Shown here piece by piece: positions 7,677 through 15,870 of a DNA stretch of 64,000 bases. Position numbers and translations under genes: made by a program. The DNA lies in contig CAKTTB010000011.1 in the NCBI GenBank assembly GCA_934613505.1, positions 8,389 through 72,388 of the forward strand, given 5' to 3'. Source of the stretch: an uncultured Oscillospiraceae bacterium. GTDB lineage: Bacteria > Bacillota > Clostridia > Oscillospirales > Oscillospiraceae. Position 1 is the first letter of the stretch, and every line of letters begins with the position of its first letter. Under the pieces are notes generated by a model. That model ran no database searches, was not told the origin of the DNA, and saw nothing but the letters and a program-made list of their open reading frames with translations.

Positions 7677-8020
7677 AAAGCCTTCCCCCAGGGGAAGCCG
7701 TTTGGCCTGTGCAAATACGTACAATTCAACTGATTTCGATAGCAGTTTCTATTGCCTGTACCCATTCAACGGGTGGCACGTATCTAGGGTGTATCTGAAA
7801 ACGCATGATGTGACCGGCAGCGAGGGATTTTTGCGTTGCGCAAGACATTTTTTCGCAGGAATACTGACGTATTTCAAGGAAAAATGACGCGGCGCACCGC
7901 AAAAAGGCCCGCTGTCCGGGTGCGTTGGGAGTTTTCAGATACACCCTAGGGTGAGGTGACTGCATGCGAATGAAAATGCTTTCTCCTTCCCAACCCGCAA
8001 GACAAGCTTGCGGGTTGGTG
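7677..8020 (+). repeat. Partial copy of the about 500-bp repeat, split by a MITE
   Basis: The left part (7677-7784) has the short hairpin CTTCCCCCAGGGGAAG and then GCAAATACGTAC, GCAGTTTCTATTG and CCCATTCAA, matching 58830-58925. After the inserted 160-bp element, GGTGACTGCATGCGAATGAA resumes the same alignment (compare 58980-59000). A hairpin CCAACCCGCAA / TTGCGGGTTGG at 7990-8018 takes the place of the final hairpin in the full copies. No gene is present here. Confidence 0.65.
7787..7946. mobile_element. 160-bp MITE-like element, copy 1
   Basis: The ends are perfect inverted repeats (GGGTGTATCTGAAAAC / GTTTTCAGATACACCC), flanked by TA on both sides. The interior is itself a long imperfect palindrome. 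It is 160 bp and has no ORF that could be a transposase. The reverse complement is identical over the full length to 22206-22365. It lies inside a copy of a larger repeat, so it arrived after that repeat. Transposition would need a transposase encoded elsewhere. Confidence 0.85.
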
Positions 8021-8030
8021 ATACTGTGAT

Positions 8031-8067
8031 AAAACCTGCGCCCGACTGACTGTCAGGCGCAGTTTTA
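8031..8067 (-). terminator. Terminator of the clpE-like gene
   Basis: CTGCGCC / GGCGCAG hairpin with A- and T-rich flanks, directly after the stop codon on the minus strand. It can act in both directions. Confidence 0.7.
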
Positions 8068-10398
8068 TTACATGGTTTCCAGTTTGAGCTTTCCGTCCTC
8101 GCAGGTGGCTTTGATGGAGCGGAAGGGCTCCATGTAGCTCTGGATGATGCGTTCGGCGATGGGGTCTTCGAGGTCGGTCTGGATGGCGCGGCGGAGGTTG
8201 CGCGCGCCGTAGGCGACGGAGTAGGACTTTTTGACAAGATAATCCTTGACGCTCTCGTCCCATGTGAACTGGATGCCGCGGCCTTCCAGCGCCTGCTGCA
8301 GCTCGCCCAGCATGATATCCGCGATGCCGCGGAAGTTCTCTTCGCTGAGCTTATTGAAGCAGACGATCTCGTCGACGCGGTTGATGAACTCCGGCCGCAG
8401 GAACTCGCCGAGGGCCTTCATGGCCTTCTCCTTCGACTGCTCGGTCAGGCTGCGGCTGAAGCCGACGCTGCCGCCCTTTTCGTTGGAGCCGGCATTAGAG
8501 GTCATGATGATGATCGTATTTTCGAAGTTCACGACGCGGCCCTGCGCGTCGGTGATGCGGCCGTCGTCGAGGATCTGCAGGAGGATGTTCAGAACGTCCG
8601 GGTGCGCCTTTTCCAGCTCGTCAAAGAGAATGACGGCATACGGGCGGCGGCGGATCTTTTCGGTCAGCTGGCCGGCCTCGTCATAGCCGACATAGCCGGG
8701 AGGCGAGCCGATGAGCTTGGAGACGCTGTGCTTCTCCATATACTCGGACATATCGAGCCGGATGAGCGATTCGACCGACTCGAACATCTCGCTGGCCAGC
8801 CGCTTGACGAGTTCGGTCTTGCCGACACCGGTCGAGCCGACGAAGATGAACGAGACCGGATGCTTTTTCGTCTGGATGCCGACGCGCGAGCGGCGGATGG
8901 CCGAGACGACGGAGGCGATAGCCTCATCCTGCCCGACGATATGCTTTTTGAGCGCGGCGTCGAGGTTCAGCAGCTGCTCATATTCCTGCGCGCGGATCTT
9001 GCTGGCAGGGATCTTCGTCCACAGCTCGATGATGCGGGCAAGATTGTCGATGGTGAGGACGGGCTTCGGCAGCTTTTCCAGCTCCGCGATCTCGGAATCG
9101 AGCTGCAGGTTGCGGCTGCGCAGCTCCGCCATGCGGGCGTAGTCCTCCTGTGTCTTTTCTGTGTTTTCGGTGAGCAGGTTCAGCTCGACGTCATAGTCAG
9201 CGTGTTCTTTTCTGAGCGCCTCGAGCTTGCCGAGGTTCTTATTTTTGAGGTTCACGTCCGAGCAGGCTTCGTCGATGAGGTCGATGGCCTTATCGGGCAG
9301 GAAGCGGTCGGTGATATAGCGCTCGGAGAGCAGGACGGCCTGCCGGGCAATCTCCGGCGTGATGACGACGCCGTGGAAGGCCTCGTAGTAATGGCTGATG
9401 CCGCGGATGATAGCGATGGACTGCTCGATGGTCGGCTCGGCCACGGTGACGGGCTGGAAGCGGCGCTCGAGCGCGGCGTCCTTTTCGATGTGCTTGCGGT
9501 ACTCGTTGAAGGTCGTTGCGCCGATGACCTGGATCTCGCCGCGCGAGAGGGCGGGCTTGAGGATATTGGCCGCGTTCATGGAGCCTTCGGCGTCGCCTGC
9601 GCCGACAAGGTTATGCACCTCATCGATGACGAGAATGATATTGCCGAGCTTCTTGACCTCCTCGATGAGGCCCTTCATGCGGCTTTCAAACTGGCCGCGG
9701 AACTGCGTCCCGGCGACGAGCGCCGTGAGATCCATGAGATAGACCTCTTTGTTCTGCAGCTTATAGGGAACATCCTTCGCGGCGATTTTCTGCGCGAGGC
9801 CCTCGGCGATGGCCGTCTTGCCGACGCCCGGCTCGCCGATGAGACAGGGATTGTTCTTCTGCCGGCGGTTGAGGATCTGAATGACCCGCTCCAGCTCCTC
9901 CTCGCGGCCGATGATGCTGTCGAGCTTGCCGTCGCGTGCCTTCTGGGTCAGGTTCTGGCAGTAGGTGTCAAGGAATTTATGCTTTTTGTTCTTCGCGCCG
10001 TTCGGCTTGTCGCCGGCGCGCTGGCGGCTCTCGGTCTTTTCCGGCTCGGGGACGGCAGGCGTATTCTCCTGTCCCTGACCGCCGGCGCCGAAGAGCTTGT
10101 TGAGGAACGGGAACGTCGCCGTCTGGCTGTCGTTCTCCTCGTCGTCGCTGTCTTCGTTCTGGTTCTGGCCGAGCAGGCCCTCAAGGCCGCTCATGGCTTC
10201 GGTCATTTCGCCATTGAGGTTTTCCAGATCCTCCTCGGACAGGCCCATCCGCTCAATCATATCATCGACCGGCTTGATGCCCATCTCCTTGGCGCATTTG
10301 AGGCAGAGACCCTCGTTGACGGTCTTGCCGCCGTCGATTTTCGTTATAAAAATGACTGCAAGATTCTTTTTGCATCTTGAGCATAAGGTCGGTTTCAT
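8068..10398 (-). CDS. ClpE-type AAA+ unfoldase, Clp protease ATP-binding subunit
   Basis: A double AAA+ HSP100 protein of 776 residues that should unfold substrates for ClpP. The N-terminus is a zinc-finger module ([10 protein letters not shown] ... CLKCAK, residues 6-37) as in ClpE, instead of the ClpC/ClpA N-domain. A low-complexity linker follows. The first AAA domain has Walker A GEPGVGKT and Walker B VIDEVHNL; the middle insertion is about residues 400-460; the second AAA domain has GSTGVGKT and [12 protein letters not shown] and a normal D2 C-terminus. Zinc-finger Clp ATPases in Firmicutes are often stress-induced under CtsR; I see no clear CtsR heptad repeat, but a palindrome (10416-10434) lies just upstream. 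Confidence 0.92.
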   Translation of the reverse strand: MKPTLCSRCKKNLAVIFITKIDGGKTVNEGLCLKCAKEMGIKPVDDMIERMGLSEEDLENLNGEMTEAMSGLEGLLGQNQNEDSDDEENDSQTATFPFLNKLFGAGGQGQENTPAVPEPEKTESRQRAGDKPNGAKNKKHKFLDTYCQNLTQKARDGKLDSIIGREEELERVIQILNRRQKNNPCLIGEPGVGKTAIAEGLAQKIAAKDVPYKLQNKEVYLMDLTALVAGTQFRGQFESRMKGLIEEVKKLGNIILVIDEVHNLVGAGDAEGSMNAANILKPALSRGEIQVIGATTFNEYRKHIEKDAALERRFQPVTVAEPTIEQSIAIIRGISHYYEAFHGVVITPEIARQAVLLSERYITDRFLPDKAIDLIDEACSDVNLKNKNLGKLEALRKEHADYDVELNLLTENTEKTQEDYARMAELRSRNLQLDSEIAELEKLPKPVLTIDNLARIIELWTKIPASKIRAQEYEQLLNLDAALKKHIVGQDEAIASVVSAIRRSRVGIQTKKHPVSFIFVGSTGVGKTELVKRLASEMFESVESLIRLDMSEYMEKHSVSKLIGSPPGYVGYDEAGQLTEKIRRRPYAVILFDELEKAHPDVLNILLQILDDGRITDAQGRVVNFENTIIIMTSNAGSNEKGGSVGFSRSLTEQSKEKAMKALGEFLRPEFINRVDEIVCFNKLSEENFRGIADIMLGELQQALEGRGIQFTWDESVKDYLVKKSYSVAYGARNLRRAIQTDLEDPIAERIIQSYMEPFRSIKATCEDGKLKLETM

Positions 10399-10415
10399 AG
10401 AGGTTTCTCCTTATC

Positions 10416-10434
10416 ATACTTTGTAACGAAGTAT
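10416..10434 (-). promoter_or_regulatory. Palindrome in the leader of the clpE-like gene
   Basis: ATACTT-N7-AAGTAT, overlapping a TATACT hexamer on the minus strand and ending about 18 bp before the start codon. It could be a repressor site over the -10 box, or chance. Confidence 0.35.
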
Positions 10435-10496
10435 AGCACAGGCAGGCCGTCGTATCGTTGCAGAATTGTAAACGATTTTCGGAAAAAATATGACAG

Positions 10497-11660
10497 CTAC
10501 GGCACATACAGCGTTCCGTGGCCGTTGGCGAGCAGGATCGCCGTCCCGTCGGCGCGCATGACGACGCTGGATGCGCCGGTGGTATTGTCGGAGACGTCAT
10601 ATTCCTTCAGGTTCTGATCATAGATGCTGAGCGTGCTGCTGGTGAGGACGGCAAGATATTTGCCCGCGGCGGACAGGTCGAGGATCTGTTCGTTGGCGGA
10701 CAGACGGCCAAGCTCGCTCCCGTCCTGCCCGACGGTCGTGACGGTATAGCGGTTGCCGGCCTTATAGAGGTTCACAGCGAGCGTCAGGAAGCCGGAGCCG
10801 TCGGTCGTGAAGTCCTTCAGGTAGGACTCCTGAAAGCTGTAGCTCCCCTGCTTCTGGCCTTCGAGGTCGTAGAAATAGAGATCGTTTTCGCACAGGACGG
10901 CCAGAAGTCTGTCGGAGACGAAGTGCAGATCGTAGATGAGATTGTTTCCGATGGGGATCGTCCGGTAGATCTCCGCGGAATCCGTCCGGAAAAGAACGAC
11001 GGAGGATTCAAACATGCCGTCCTGCTGGCCGAGTGCGGCCGCCGCGGCATAGTTCGCGCCGCCGGAGACAGTGCAGCGCAGGAAGAACTGGCTCGACGAG
11101 AGCCAGCGGTAGATCAGCTCCTGACTGCTGTTATAGACGTACAGCACCGCCCGGTAGCCGGATTCGCTGGAGAGATAGCACAGGCTGTCGTCCGCGGCGA
11201 TATCCGCGTCCAGGATCGGCCGCTGGGACGCGACCTGCAGGACCTGTCCCTTCTTCTGGCTGGCCGCCACGAGCGTATTGCCGCCGGTATCGTAGGCCAG
11301 CGCAAGCTCACTGCCGGTCTTGATGACGGGGACGGACATGGCCGCCTGAATAGCGGCAGTCTCGACGCCGTCTTTGTCATAAAGGCTCAGGCCGGTCGCC
11401 GAGGCGACCGCGAGGCCGCCGGACAGACCGGCATACTGGTTGGAATTGCTTTCATCGTAGGTAAAGCGGCCGGTCTTGCTGTCGTCCGAGACGTTCAGAT
11501 AGCGCACATAGCGCTGCAGCGCGTCAAGGTTCAGCTCATCCCGGAACACCCAGGCCGCCACGCCGCCCGCGATCAGAACGGCGAGCAGCACAAAAATGAG
11601 GATCTTTTTGACAAGGCCCTTCTTCTGTGGGGCGTGCAGCTGCGATACATTATCCGACAT
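10497..11660 (-). CDS. DUF5711-family membrane-anchored protein
   Basis: A 387-residue protein with a short cytoplasmic N-terminus, one membrane helix (about residues 19-40: ILIFVLLAVLIAGGVAAW) and a large exported domain. That domain is full of short beta-strand repeats such as YLSSESGYRAVLYVYNSS and LAVLCENDLYFYDLEG, consistent with a beta-propeller. I place it in DUF5711 on overall architecture; its function is unknown. The start at 11660 (MSDNVSQL) overlaps the end of truA by 11 bp. An upstream Met at 11684 lacks a ribosome-binding site. It is the last gene of the PBP-ecf-truA run before clpE. Confidence 0.7.
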   Translation of the reverse strand: MSDNVSQLHAPQKKGLVKKILIFVLLAVLIAGGVAAWVFRDELNLDALQRYVRYLNVSDDSKTGRFTYDESNSNQYAGLSGGLAVASATGLSLYDKDGVETAAIQAAMSVPVIKTGSELALAYDTGGNTLVAASQKKGQVLQVASQRPILDADIAADDSLCYLSSESGYRAVLYVYNSSQELIYRWLSSSQFFLRCTVSGGANYAAAAALGQQDGMFESSVVLFRTDSAEIYRTIPIGNNLIYDLHFVSDRLLAVLCENDLYFYDLEGQKQGSYSFQESYLKDFTTDGSGFLTLAVNLYKAGNRYTVTTVGQDGSELGRLSANEQILDLSAAGKYLAVLTSSTLSIYDQNLKEYDVSDNTTGASSVVMRADGTAILLANGHGTLYVP

Positions 11661-12414
11661 GGAAAACCGCCTTCCCGTCATCATACCAGAGTTTCGTCAT
11701 ATAGAGGCCGCCCGGCGGCACGGTCGGCCCGGCGGCTGTGCGGTTGCCATCCAGCAGGATCTGCGAGACGGCCTCCGGCGGGAATTTGCCCTCGGCGGCG
11801 TAGACGCACGTACCGGCCATGGCGCGGGCCATGTTGTAGAGGAAACCGTTGGCGCATACGCGCAGGGAGATGAGATCGCCGTCGCGCTCGACCCTGTAAT
11901 AATAGACCGTGCGCACCGTGGACTTGACCTCCGTGCCAACGGAGCGGACGGCGGCAAAGTCGTGCGTGCCGACAAAGCAGTCCGCCGCGCGCTGCAGGAC
12001 GGATTCGTCGAGGTGCTTGGGATAGAACCACGCGCGGTTGACATAAAACGGGTCGCGGATAGCGGAATTATAGATGAGGTACGTATATTCCTTTTTGACG
12101 CAGGAGCCGATGGCGTTGAAGTCGTCATGCACCTCCATCGCGCCGGTCACGACGATATCCTCCGGCAGGTGCGTATTGAGGGCATACGGCAGCCGGTCGC
12201 ACGGGATGCGCGCAGACGTGCGGAAATTGGCGACGTACACCCTTGCGTGGACGCCCGCGTCCGTGCGGCCGCAGCCGGTCATATGCACCGGATGGCCCAC
12301 GACGGCGGCGGCGGCGTTTTCCAGCGTCTCGCCGACGGTCGTTACCGTCTTCTGCACCTGCCAGCCGTGATAGGCCGTGCCGAGGTATTTGAGTGTCAGA
12401 GCAATGTTTCGCAT
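11650..12414 (-). CDS. truA: tRNA pseudouridine(38-40) synthase
   Basis: TruA isomerises uridines 38-40 in the tRNA anticodon arm. The start is MRNIALTLKYLGTAYHGWQ, with GGGAAG upstream; the longer open frame is only read-through. The catalytic aspartate sits in the motif GCGRTDAGVHA (about residues 49-59), and NGFLYNMARAMAGT matches the conserved C-terminal region. It is 254 residues, the family norm. It lies 14 bp after ecfT; truA next to ecfA1-ecfA2-ecfT is a common Firmicutes order. Confidence 0.96.
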   Translation of the reverse strand: MRNIALTLKYLGTAYHGWQVQKTVTTVGETLENAAAAVVGHPVHMTGCGRTDAGVHARVYVANFRTSARIPCDRLPYALNTHLPEDIVVTGAMEVHDDFNAIGSCVKKEYTYLIYNSAIRDPFYVNRAWFYPKHLDESVLQRAADCFVGTHDFAAVRSVGTEVKSTVRTVYYYRVERDGDLISLRVCANGFLYNMARAMAGTCVYAAEGKFPPEAVSQILLDGNRTAAGPTVPPGGLYMTKLWYDDGKAVFHVG

Positions 12415-12428
12415 AGCAGACTTCCCTT

Positions 12429-13232
12429 TTACAGTCCGAACCGGCGCAGCACGATCATCACGGCGAGCAGCCCCGCGCCCGCGAGGTAGGCGATGCGGTC
12501 GCGCGTCTGATAGTGCAGCTCGGAGAGCTTCGTCCGGCCCTCGCCGCCATGGTAGCAGCGGCACTCCATCGCCGTCGCCAGCTCGTCGGCGCGTCGGAAG
12601 GCGCTGATGAACAGCGGCACAAGGATCGGCACGAGGGCCTTGGCGCGCTGGAAGATGTTTCCGGATTCAAAATCCGCACCTCTGGCCTTCTGTGCGGACA
12701 TGATCTTGTCCGTTTCCTCGATGAGCGTAGGGATAAAGCGCAGGGCGATGGCCATCATCATGGACAGCTCATGTACCGGCGCGTGCAGCTTTTTAAGGGG
12801 CGAAAGGAGGCTCTCCAGTCCGTCGGTCAGGGCGATCGGCGAGGTCGTATAGGTTAACATAAATGTTCCCGCGACCAGCAGCGAGATGCGCAGCACCATA
12901 AAAACGGCGTTTTCAAGGCCGGACTTTGTGATCTTGAAGATCCAGAACTGCGCGATCGGCTCGCCCTGCCCGTAGAACAGGTTGAGAACGGCGGTCAGGA
13001 TGATGATGAACAGCAGCGGCTTGAGGTTTTTGAGAACGACCTTCAGCCGGATGCGGCTCATGGCGATGACCATTGCGAGAAACGCGGCCACGACCACATA
13101 GGAGACAAACCATTTGGCCAGAAACAGCGCGACAATATACACGATCACAAGCACCAGCTTCGTGCGCGGGTCAAGCTTGTGGATGGGCGTCTGTCCCGGG
13201 AAATACTGGCCGAGCGTCACGTCCTTCAGCAT
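12429..13232 (-). CDS. ecfT: ECF transporter transmembrane protein EcfT
   Basis: EcfT is the membrane coupling subunit of energy-coupling-factor vitamin importers and links a substrate-binding S component to the two ATPases. It is 267 residues with several membrane segments and a cytoplasmic part that contains the Ala-Arg-Gly signature (MSAQKARGADFESG) at about 180 and a second such element (ATAMECRCYHGGEGR) near 215; these arginine motifs insert into the ATPases. It overlaps ecfA2 by seven bases. No S component is in this window, so the module is probably shared among unlinked S components. Confidence 0.95.
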   Translation of the reverse strand: MLKDVTLGQYFPGQTPIHKLDPRTKLVLVIVYIVALFLAKWFVSYVVVAAFLAMVIAMSRIRLKVVLKNLKPLLFIIILTAVLNLFYGQGEPIAQFWIFKITKSGLENAVFMVLRISLLVAGTFMLTYTTSPIALTDGLESLLSPLKKLHAPVHELSMMMAIALRFIPTLIEETDKIMSAQKARGADFESGNIFQRAKALVPILVPLFISAFRRADELATAMECRCYHGGEGRTKLSELHYQTRDRIAYLAGAGLLAVMIVLRRFGL

Positions 13233-14095
13233 ACGGGCCTGCCCCCTTTCAGAAGCGGCTCGAGAAGATCGGCCGCCTGCTCCACCGTGTAGGCGGAAGC
13301 ATCGATATCGGCGCCAAGCTCGCGCAGGCGCAGCAGCACCTGCGTCATGCAGGGTACGTTCAGACCCATGTCCACCAGCTCCGCCGCGTGGGAAAAGACC
13401 TCGGACGGTGCGCCGTTCATGACGGCACTCCCCTTGTCCATGACGATCAGCCGGTCGACATTGGAGGCGATCTCCTCCATGGAGTGACTGACCATGACGA
13501 CAGCCGCGTGCTGCGCGGCCTGATAGTCGCGGATATTGCCGAGGATGCTCTCGCGGCCGGCGGGATCGAGACCGGCGGTCGGCTCGTCCAGAATGAGGAC
13601 GTCCGGCTCCATGGCGATGACGCCGGCGATGGCCACGCGGCGCTTCTGGCCGCCGGACAGCTCAAACGGGGACTTCTGCAGCGTTTCCTCGCGGATACCG
13701 ACAAAGCCGGCGGCGCGGCGGACGCGGGCGTCGATCTCGTCTTTGGACAGGCCCATGTTTTTGGGGCCGAAGGCGATATCAGCGTAGACCGTCTCTTCAA
13801 ACAGCTGATACTCCGGGTACTGGAACACCAGACCGACGTGGAAGCGGATCTGGCGGGTGAACTTCACGTCCTCCCAGATATCGCGGCCTTCAAACAGCAC
13901 GCGGCCGGACGTCGGCTTCAGAAGGCCGTTCATATGCTGCACCAGCGTCGACTTGCCGGAGCCGGTATGGCCGATGAGGCCGACAAACTCACCCCGGCCG
14001 ATCGTCAGGCTGACATTGGAAAGCGCAGCGTGCTCAAACGGCGTATCGGGGCTGTAGATATGCGATAAATTCTGTATCTCTAAAATTGGCGTCAA
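13226..14095 (-). CDS. ecfA2: ECF transporter ATPase EcfA2
   Basis: One of the paired ATPases driving ECF vitamin uptake. The 289-residue ABC protein has Walker A GHTGSGKST, a Q-loop within VGLVFQYPEYQLFEETV, the signature LSGGQKRR, Walker B VLILDEPTAGLDP and a switch histidine in MVSHSME. The FEETVYADIAFGPKN stretch is typical of EcfA2. It overlaps ecfT and lies 25 bp after ecfA1. Confidence 0.95.
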   Translation of the reverse strand: MTPILEIQNLSHIYSPDTPFEHAALSNVSLTIGRGEFVGLIGHTGSGKSTLVQHMNGLLKPTSGRVLFEGRDIWEDVKFTRQIRFHVGLVFQYPEYQLFEETVYADIAFGPKNMGLSKDEIDARVRRAAGFVGIREETLQKSPFELSGGQKRRVAIAGVIAMEPDVLILDEPTAGLDPAGRESILGNIRDYQAAQHAAVVMVSHSMEEIASNVDRLIVMDKGSAVMNGAPSEVFSHAAELVDMGLNVPCMTQVLLRLRELGADIDASAYTVEQAADLLEPLLKGGRPVC

Positions 14096-14120
14096 GGTCT
14101 CTTCCTCCGGGTGAACTGGT

Positions 14121-14972
14121 TCAGGCGTTCTTCAGCCTGCGGTACAGCAGCTGTGCGCACTGCTCCGGCATGAGCGCGTCGGTCGGAATATCGATTCCGC
14201 GGCGCTTCAGCTCCAGCAGCAGCTGCTCGGTCTGCGGCACGTCCAGCCCGACGCTTCTGAGGAGCTTCTCCTGTGCAAAAACATCCTTTGGCGTGCCGTC
14301 GGCAATGATTTTTCCGCCGGACATGGCAATGACGCGCCCGGCGCGCACAGCTTCGTCCATATGGTGCGTGATGAGGATCACGGTGATCTCTTTTTCGCGG
14401 TTCAGCCGCTCGACGGTGTCCAGCACCTCGCGGCGGCCCTGCGGGTCGAGCATGGCGGTCGGCTCGTCAAGCACGATGCACTGCGGCTGCATGGCAATGA
14501 CGCCCGCGATGGCCACGCGCTGCTTCTGGCCGCCGGAGAGCAGCTGCGGCGCGTAGGTGCGGTAGTCGTACATGCCGACAGTGCGCAGGGCGTCGTCGAC
14601 GCGCTGGCGGATCTCCGGCGATGGTACGCCGAGGTTCTCCGGGGCAAAGGCGACGTCCTCTTCGACGACGTTGGAGACGATCTGGTTATCCGGGTTCTGG
14701 AACACCATGCCAACATGCTGCCGGATGGCGAGCAGCTGCTGCTCGTCCTTCGTATCCATGCCGTAGACCGTCACGCTGCCGCCCGCGGGCAGCAGGATGG
14801 CGTTGAAGTGCTTGGCAAGCGTGGATTTTCCGCAGCCGTTATGACCGAGGACGGCGACGAAGCTGCCCTGCGCGACAGACAGGTCCAGACCATCGAAGAC
14901 GATGTGCGCCTGCTCGTTTTCCTGCGGCTCATAGGCGTAATGCAGGTCTTTGACTTCGATCGCTGTGGTCAT
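14121..14972 (-). CDS. ecfA1: ECF transporter ATPase EcfA1
   Basis: The partner ATPase. It has Walker A GHNGCGKST, VGMVFQNPDNQIVSNVVEED (the EcfA1-type Q-loop region), signature LLSGGQKQR, Walker B CIVLDEPTAMLDP and switch HH. The start at 14972 (MTTAIEVKDL) has AGGAG upstream and overlaps the stop of the preceding methyltransferase gene (ATGA), which argues against the longer frame starting at 15008. It is 283 residues long. Confidence 0.95.
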   Translation of the reverse strand: MTTAIEVKDLHYAYEPQENEQAHIVFDGLDLSVAQGSFVAVLGHNGCGKSTLAKHFNAILLPAGGSVTVYGMDTKDEQQLLAIRQHVGMVFQNPDNQIVSNVVEEDVAFAPENLGVPSPEIRQRVDDALRTVGMYDYRTYAPQLLSGGQKQRVAIAGVIAMQPQCIVLDEPTAMLDPQGRREVLDTVERLNREKEITVILITHHMDEAVRAGRVIAMSGGKIIADGTPKDVFAQEKLLRSVGLDVPQTEQLLLELKRRGIDIPTDALMPEQCAQLLYRRLKNA

Positions 14973-15838
14973 AGCTTCTCCTTTGTCCAGCGGCAGGTCG
15001 CGCCGCACGGCAGGGCCAGGCCCGTATCGCGCACGGGAAGGCCCAGCTCGTCCGACTGGGTATAGCCGCCATAGCGCTTTGAGACGATCGTCTCGGTCAG
15101 ATAGCGCATGACGGATGGCGCAAGGCCGGTCGTATACGAATTGATGATGAAAAACAGCGGATCGTCGGACAGGACCCTGCTGACCAGCTCGACGAACGGG
15201 TAGAGGTTCTCTTCCAGCTTCCAGACCTCGCCGGACGGACCGCGGCCGTAGCTCGGCGGGTCCATGATGATGGCGTCATACGTCTTGCCGCGGCGGATCT
15301 CCCGCTCAACAAATTTCGCGCAGTCGTCCACGATCCAGCGGATCGGCCGATCCTCCAGCCCGGAGACCTTTGCGTTCTCCTTCGCCCAGAGGACCATGCC
15401 CTTGGCCGCGTCCACGTGGCACACGCTCGCGCCTGCGGCGGCGCAGGCGATGGTCGCGCCGCCCGTGTAGGCGAAAAGGTTCAGAACGCGGATGGGACGG
15501 CCGGCACTGCGGATCTTTTCCATCATGAAGTCCCAGTTGGCCGCCTGCTCGGGGAAGACGCCCGTATGCTTGAAGTTCATGGGCTTGACCTGGAACGTCA
15601 GCTCCTTGTAGCGCACCTGCCACTGGGCGGGCAGGCGCAGATTCTGCCATTTTCCGCCGCCGGTGGACGAGCGCGCGTAGCGCGCGTCGTATTTGCGCCA
15701 GAGCGGATCGTCCTTCGGCGTGTTCCAGATCACCTGCGGATCCGGGCGCACGAGGATATAGCGTCCCCACCGCTCGAGCTTTTCTCCGGCGGAGGTATCG
15801 AGGACCTCATAGTCCTTCCAGTTATCGGCAAGCCACAT
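14969..15838 (-). CDS. Class I SAM-dependent methyltransferase, rRNA MTase-like
   Basis: A 289-residue Rossmann methyltransferase. The SAM-binding motif is NLFAYTGGATIACAAAG (about 124-140), the acidic motif II sits in VCHVDAAKGMV, and the catalytic-type motif is DPPSYGRGPSGE (about 200-211). That DPPSYG motif and the overall layout resemble the C-terminal domains of RlmI/RlmK-type large-subunit rRNA methyltransferases, but no PUA domain is visible, so the target is uncertain. Start MWLADNWKDY has AGGAG upstream. It lies between the PBP gene and the ecf genes. Confidence 0.85.
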   Translation of the reverse strand: MWLADNWKDYEVLDTSAGEKLERWGRYILVRPDPQVIWNTPKDDPLWRKYDARYARSSTGGGKWQNLRLPAQWQVRYKELTFQVKPMNFKHTGVFPEQAANWDFMMEKIRSAGRPIRVLNLFAYTGGATIACAAAGASVCHVDAAKGMVLWAKENAKVSGLEDRPIRWIVDDCAKFVEREIRRGKTYDAIIMDPPSYGRGPSGEVWKLEENLYPFVELVSRVLSDDPLFFIINSYTTGLAPSVMRYLTETIVSKRYGGYTQSDELGLPVRDTGLALPCGATCRWTKEKL

Positions 15839-15870
15839 ATCGCTTCTCCTGTTTCTTTCGGGGTTTATCT

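Noticed and set aside
7251..7724. 157-codon minus-strand frame across rnpB
   Set aside because: It lies opposite the RNase P RNA, whose conserved blocks are all on the plus strand.
8602..10380. Long plus-strand frame opposite the clpE-like gene (and similar ones opposite murD, PBP, spoIVA and others)
   Set aside because: Same reason: third-position GC makes the complementary frame open; no recognisable protein.
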